Below, piece after piece: positions 5,924 to 6,017 of a stretch of 6,017 nt of DNA (positions within the stretch are counted from its first letter, which is position 1; each line of letters starts with the position of its first letter). The stretch covers positions 1 through 6,017 of the forward strand of contig JAQGPD010000363.1 in assembly GCA_028293305.1 (NCBI GenBank), in the 5' to 3' direction. The stretch comes from Verrucomicrobiales bacterium. GTDB lineage: Bacteria; Verrucomicrobiota; Verrucomicrobiia; Verrucomicrobiales; V1-33. The notes under the pieces were generated by a model, which saw only the letters and a program-made list of their open reading frames with translations, did not search any database and had not been told where the DNA came from. Made by a program: the position numbers and the translations under genes.

Positions 5924-6017
5924 TTTCCCAATTTCCAATTTGTCCATCTCCTTATTTCCTAATTTCCTAATTTCCTAATTTCCTAATTTCTTAATTTCCC
6001 AATTTCTTAATTTTCCC
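5924..6017 (+). repeat. TTTCCTAA-type tandem array, mostly 8-bp units, continuing past the window
   Basis: The array opens with TTTCCCAA (5924) and TTTCCAA (5932), is broken by 16 bp of degenerate sequence (5939-5954), and then runs as regular octamers: four TTTCCTAA (5955-5986), TTTCTTAA (5987), TTTCCCAA (5995), TTTCTTAA (6003) and a last TTTTCCC at the window end. It has the same TTTCC core and the same orientation as the array before the IF-1-like gene. The full length is unknown. Confidence 0.93.

Noticed and set aside
5861..5962. 33-codon ORF starting MDKPLSLTAV
   Set aside because: Too short to judge, no ribosome site or domain, and its stop codon lies inside the repeat array; mentioned in the spacer entry only.

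Overview
The window looks like chromosomal DNA of a moderately GC-rich bacterium. The style of its genes suggests the PVC group, most likely Verrucomicrobiota: a large membrane-anchored Hanks-type kinase-like protein with TPRs, a conserved-looking CoaD, a XerC with an N-terminal extension, and arrays of heptamer repeats. This placement is inference from protein style, not from a marker gene. No rRNA, tRNA, CRISPR array, insertion sequence or phage gene was seen.

Layout. The minus strand carries two genes read right to left. A 1217-residue kinase-like protein (4026 to 373) is followed after 64 bp by the 5' part of coaD (308 to 1, running off the window edge). A 113-bp divergent intergenic region (4027-4139) separates the kinase-like gene from xerC on the plus strand (4140-5261). 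Downstream of xerC is about 280 bp of repeat-dominated DNA: ten GGTTATC-type heptamers, then a TTTCCCA array of 7- and 8-bp units that ends 2 nt before a 73-codon gene for a divergent IF-1-like protein (5545-5766). After that gene come about 155 bp of unremarkable sequence and a second TTTCC-core array of mostly 8-bp units that runs to the window end.

What stands out. The kinase-like protein keeps the glycine loop, the VAIK-type lysine, the Asn of the catalytic loop and the Asp of the DFG-like motif, but has Gly in place of the HRD aspartate and Thr in place of the following lysine, so it is a predicted pseudokinase. Its linker contains an in-frame hexamer repeat (TTTCCA on the plus strand) with the same TTTCC core as the non-coding arrays, where the units are 7 or 8 bp. 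The IF-1-like gene is small and divergent and lies between two arrays in direct orientation. None of the four starts has a convincing Shine-Dalgarno sequence.

The genes do not form an evident single pathway: coaD is coenzyme A biosynthesis, xerC is chromosome-dimer resolution or site-specific recombination, the IF-1-like gene is translation, and the kinase-like protein is probably signalling or scaffolding. No complete new defence or mobile system can be demonstrated here. The most novel points are the pseudokinase and the repeat-bracketed IF-1 paralogue.
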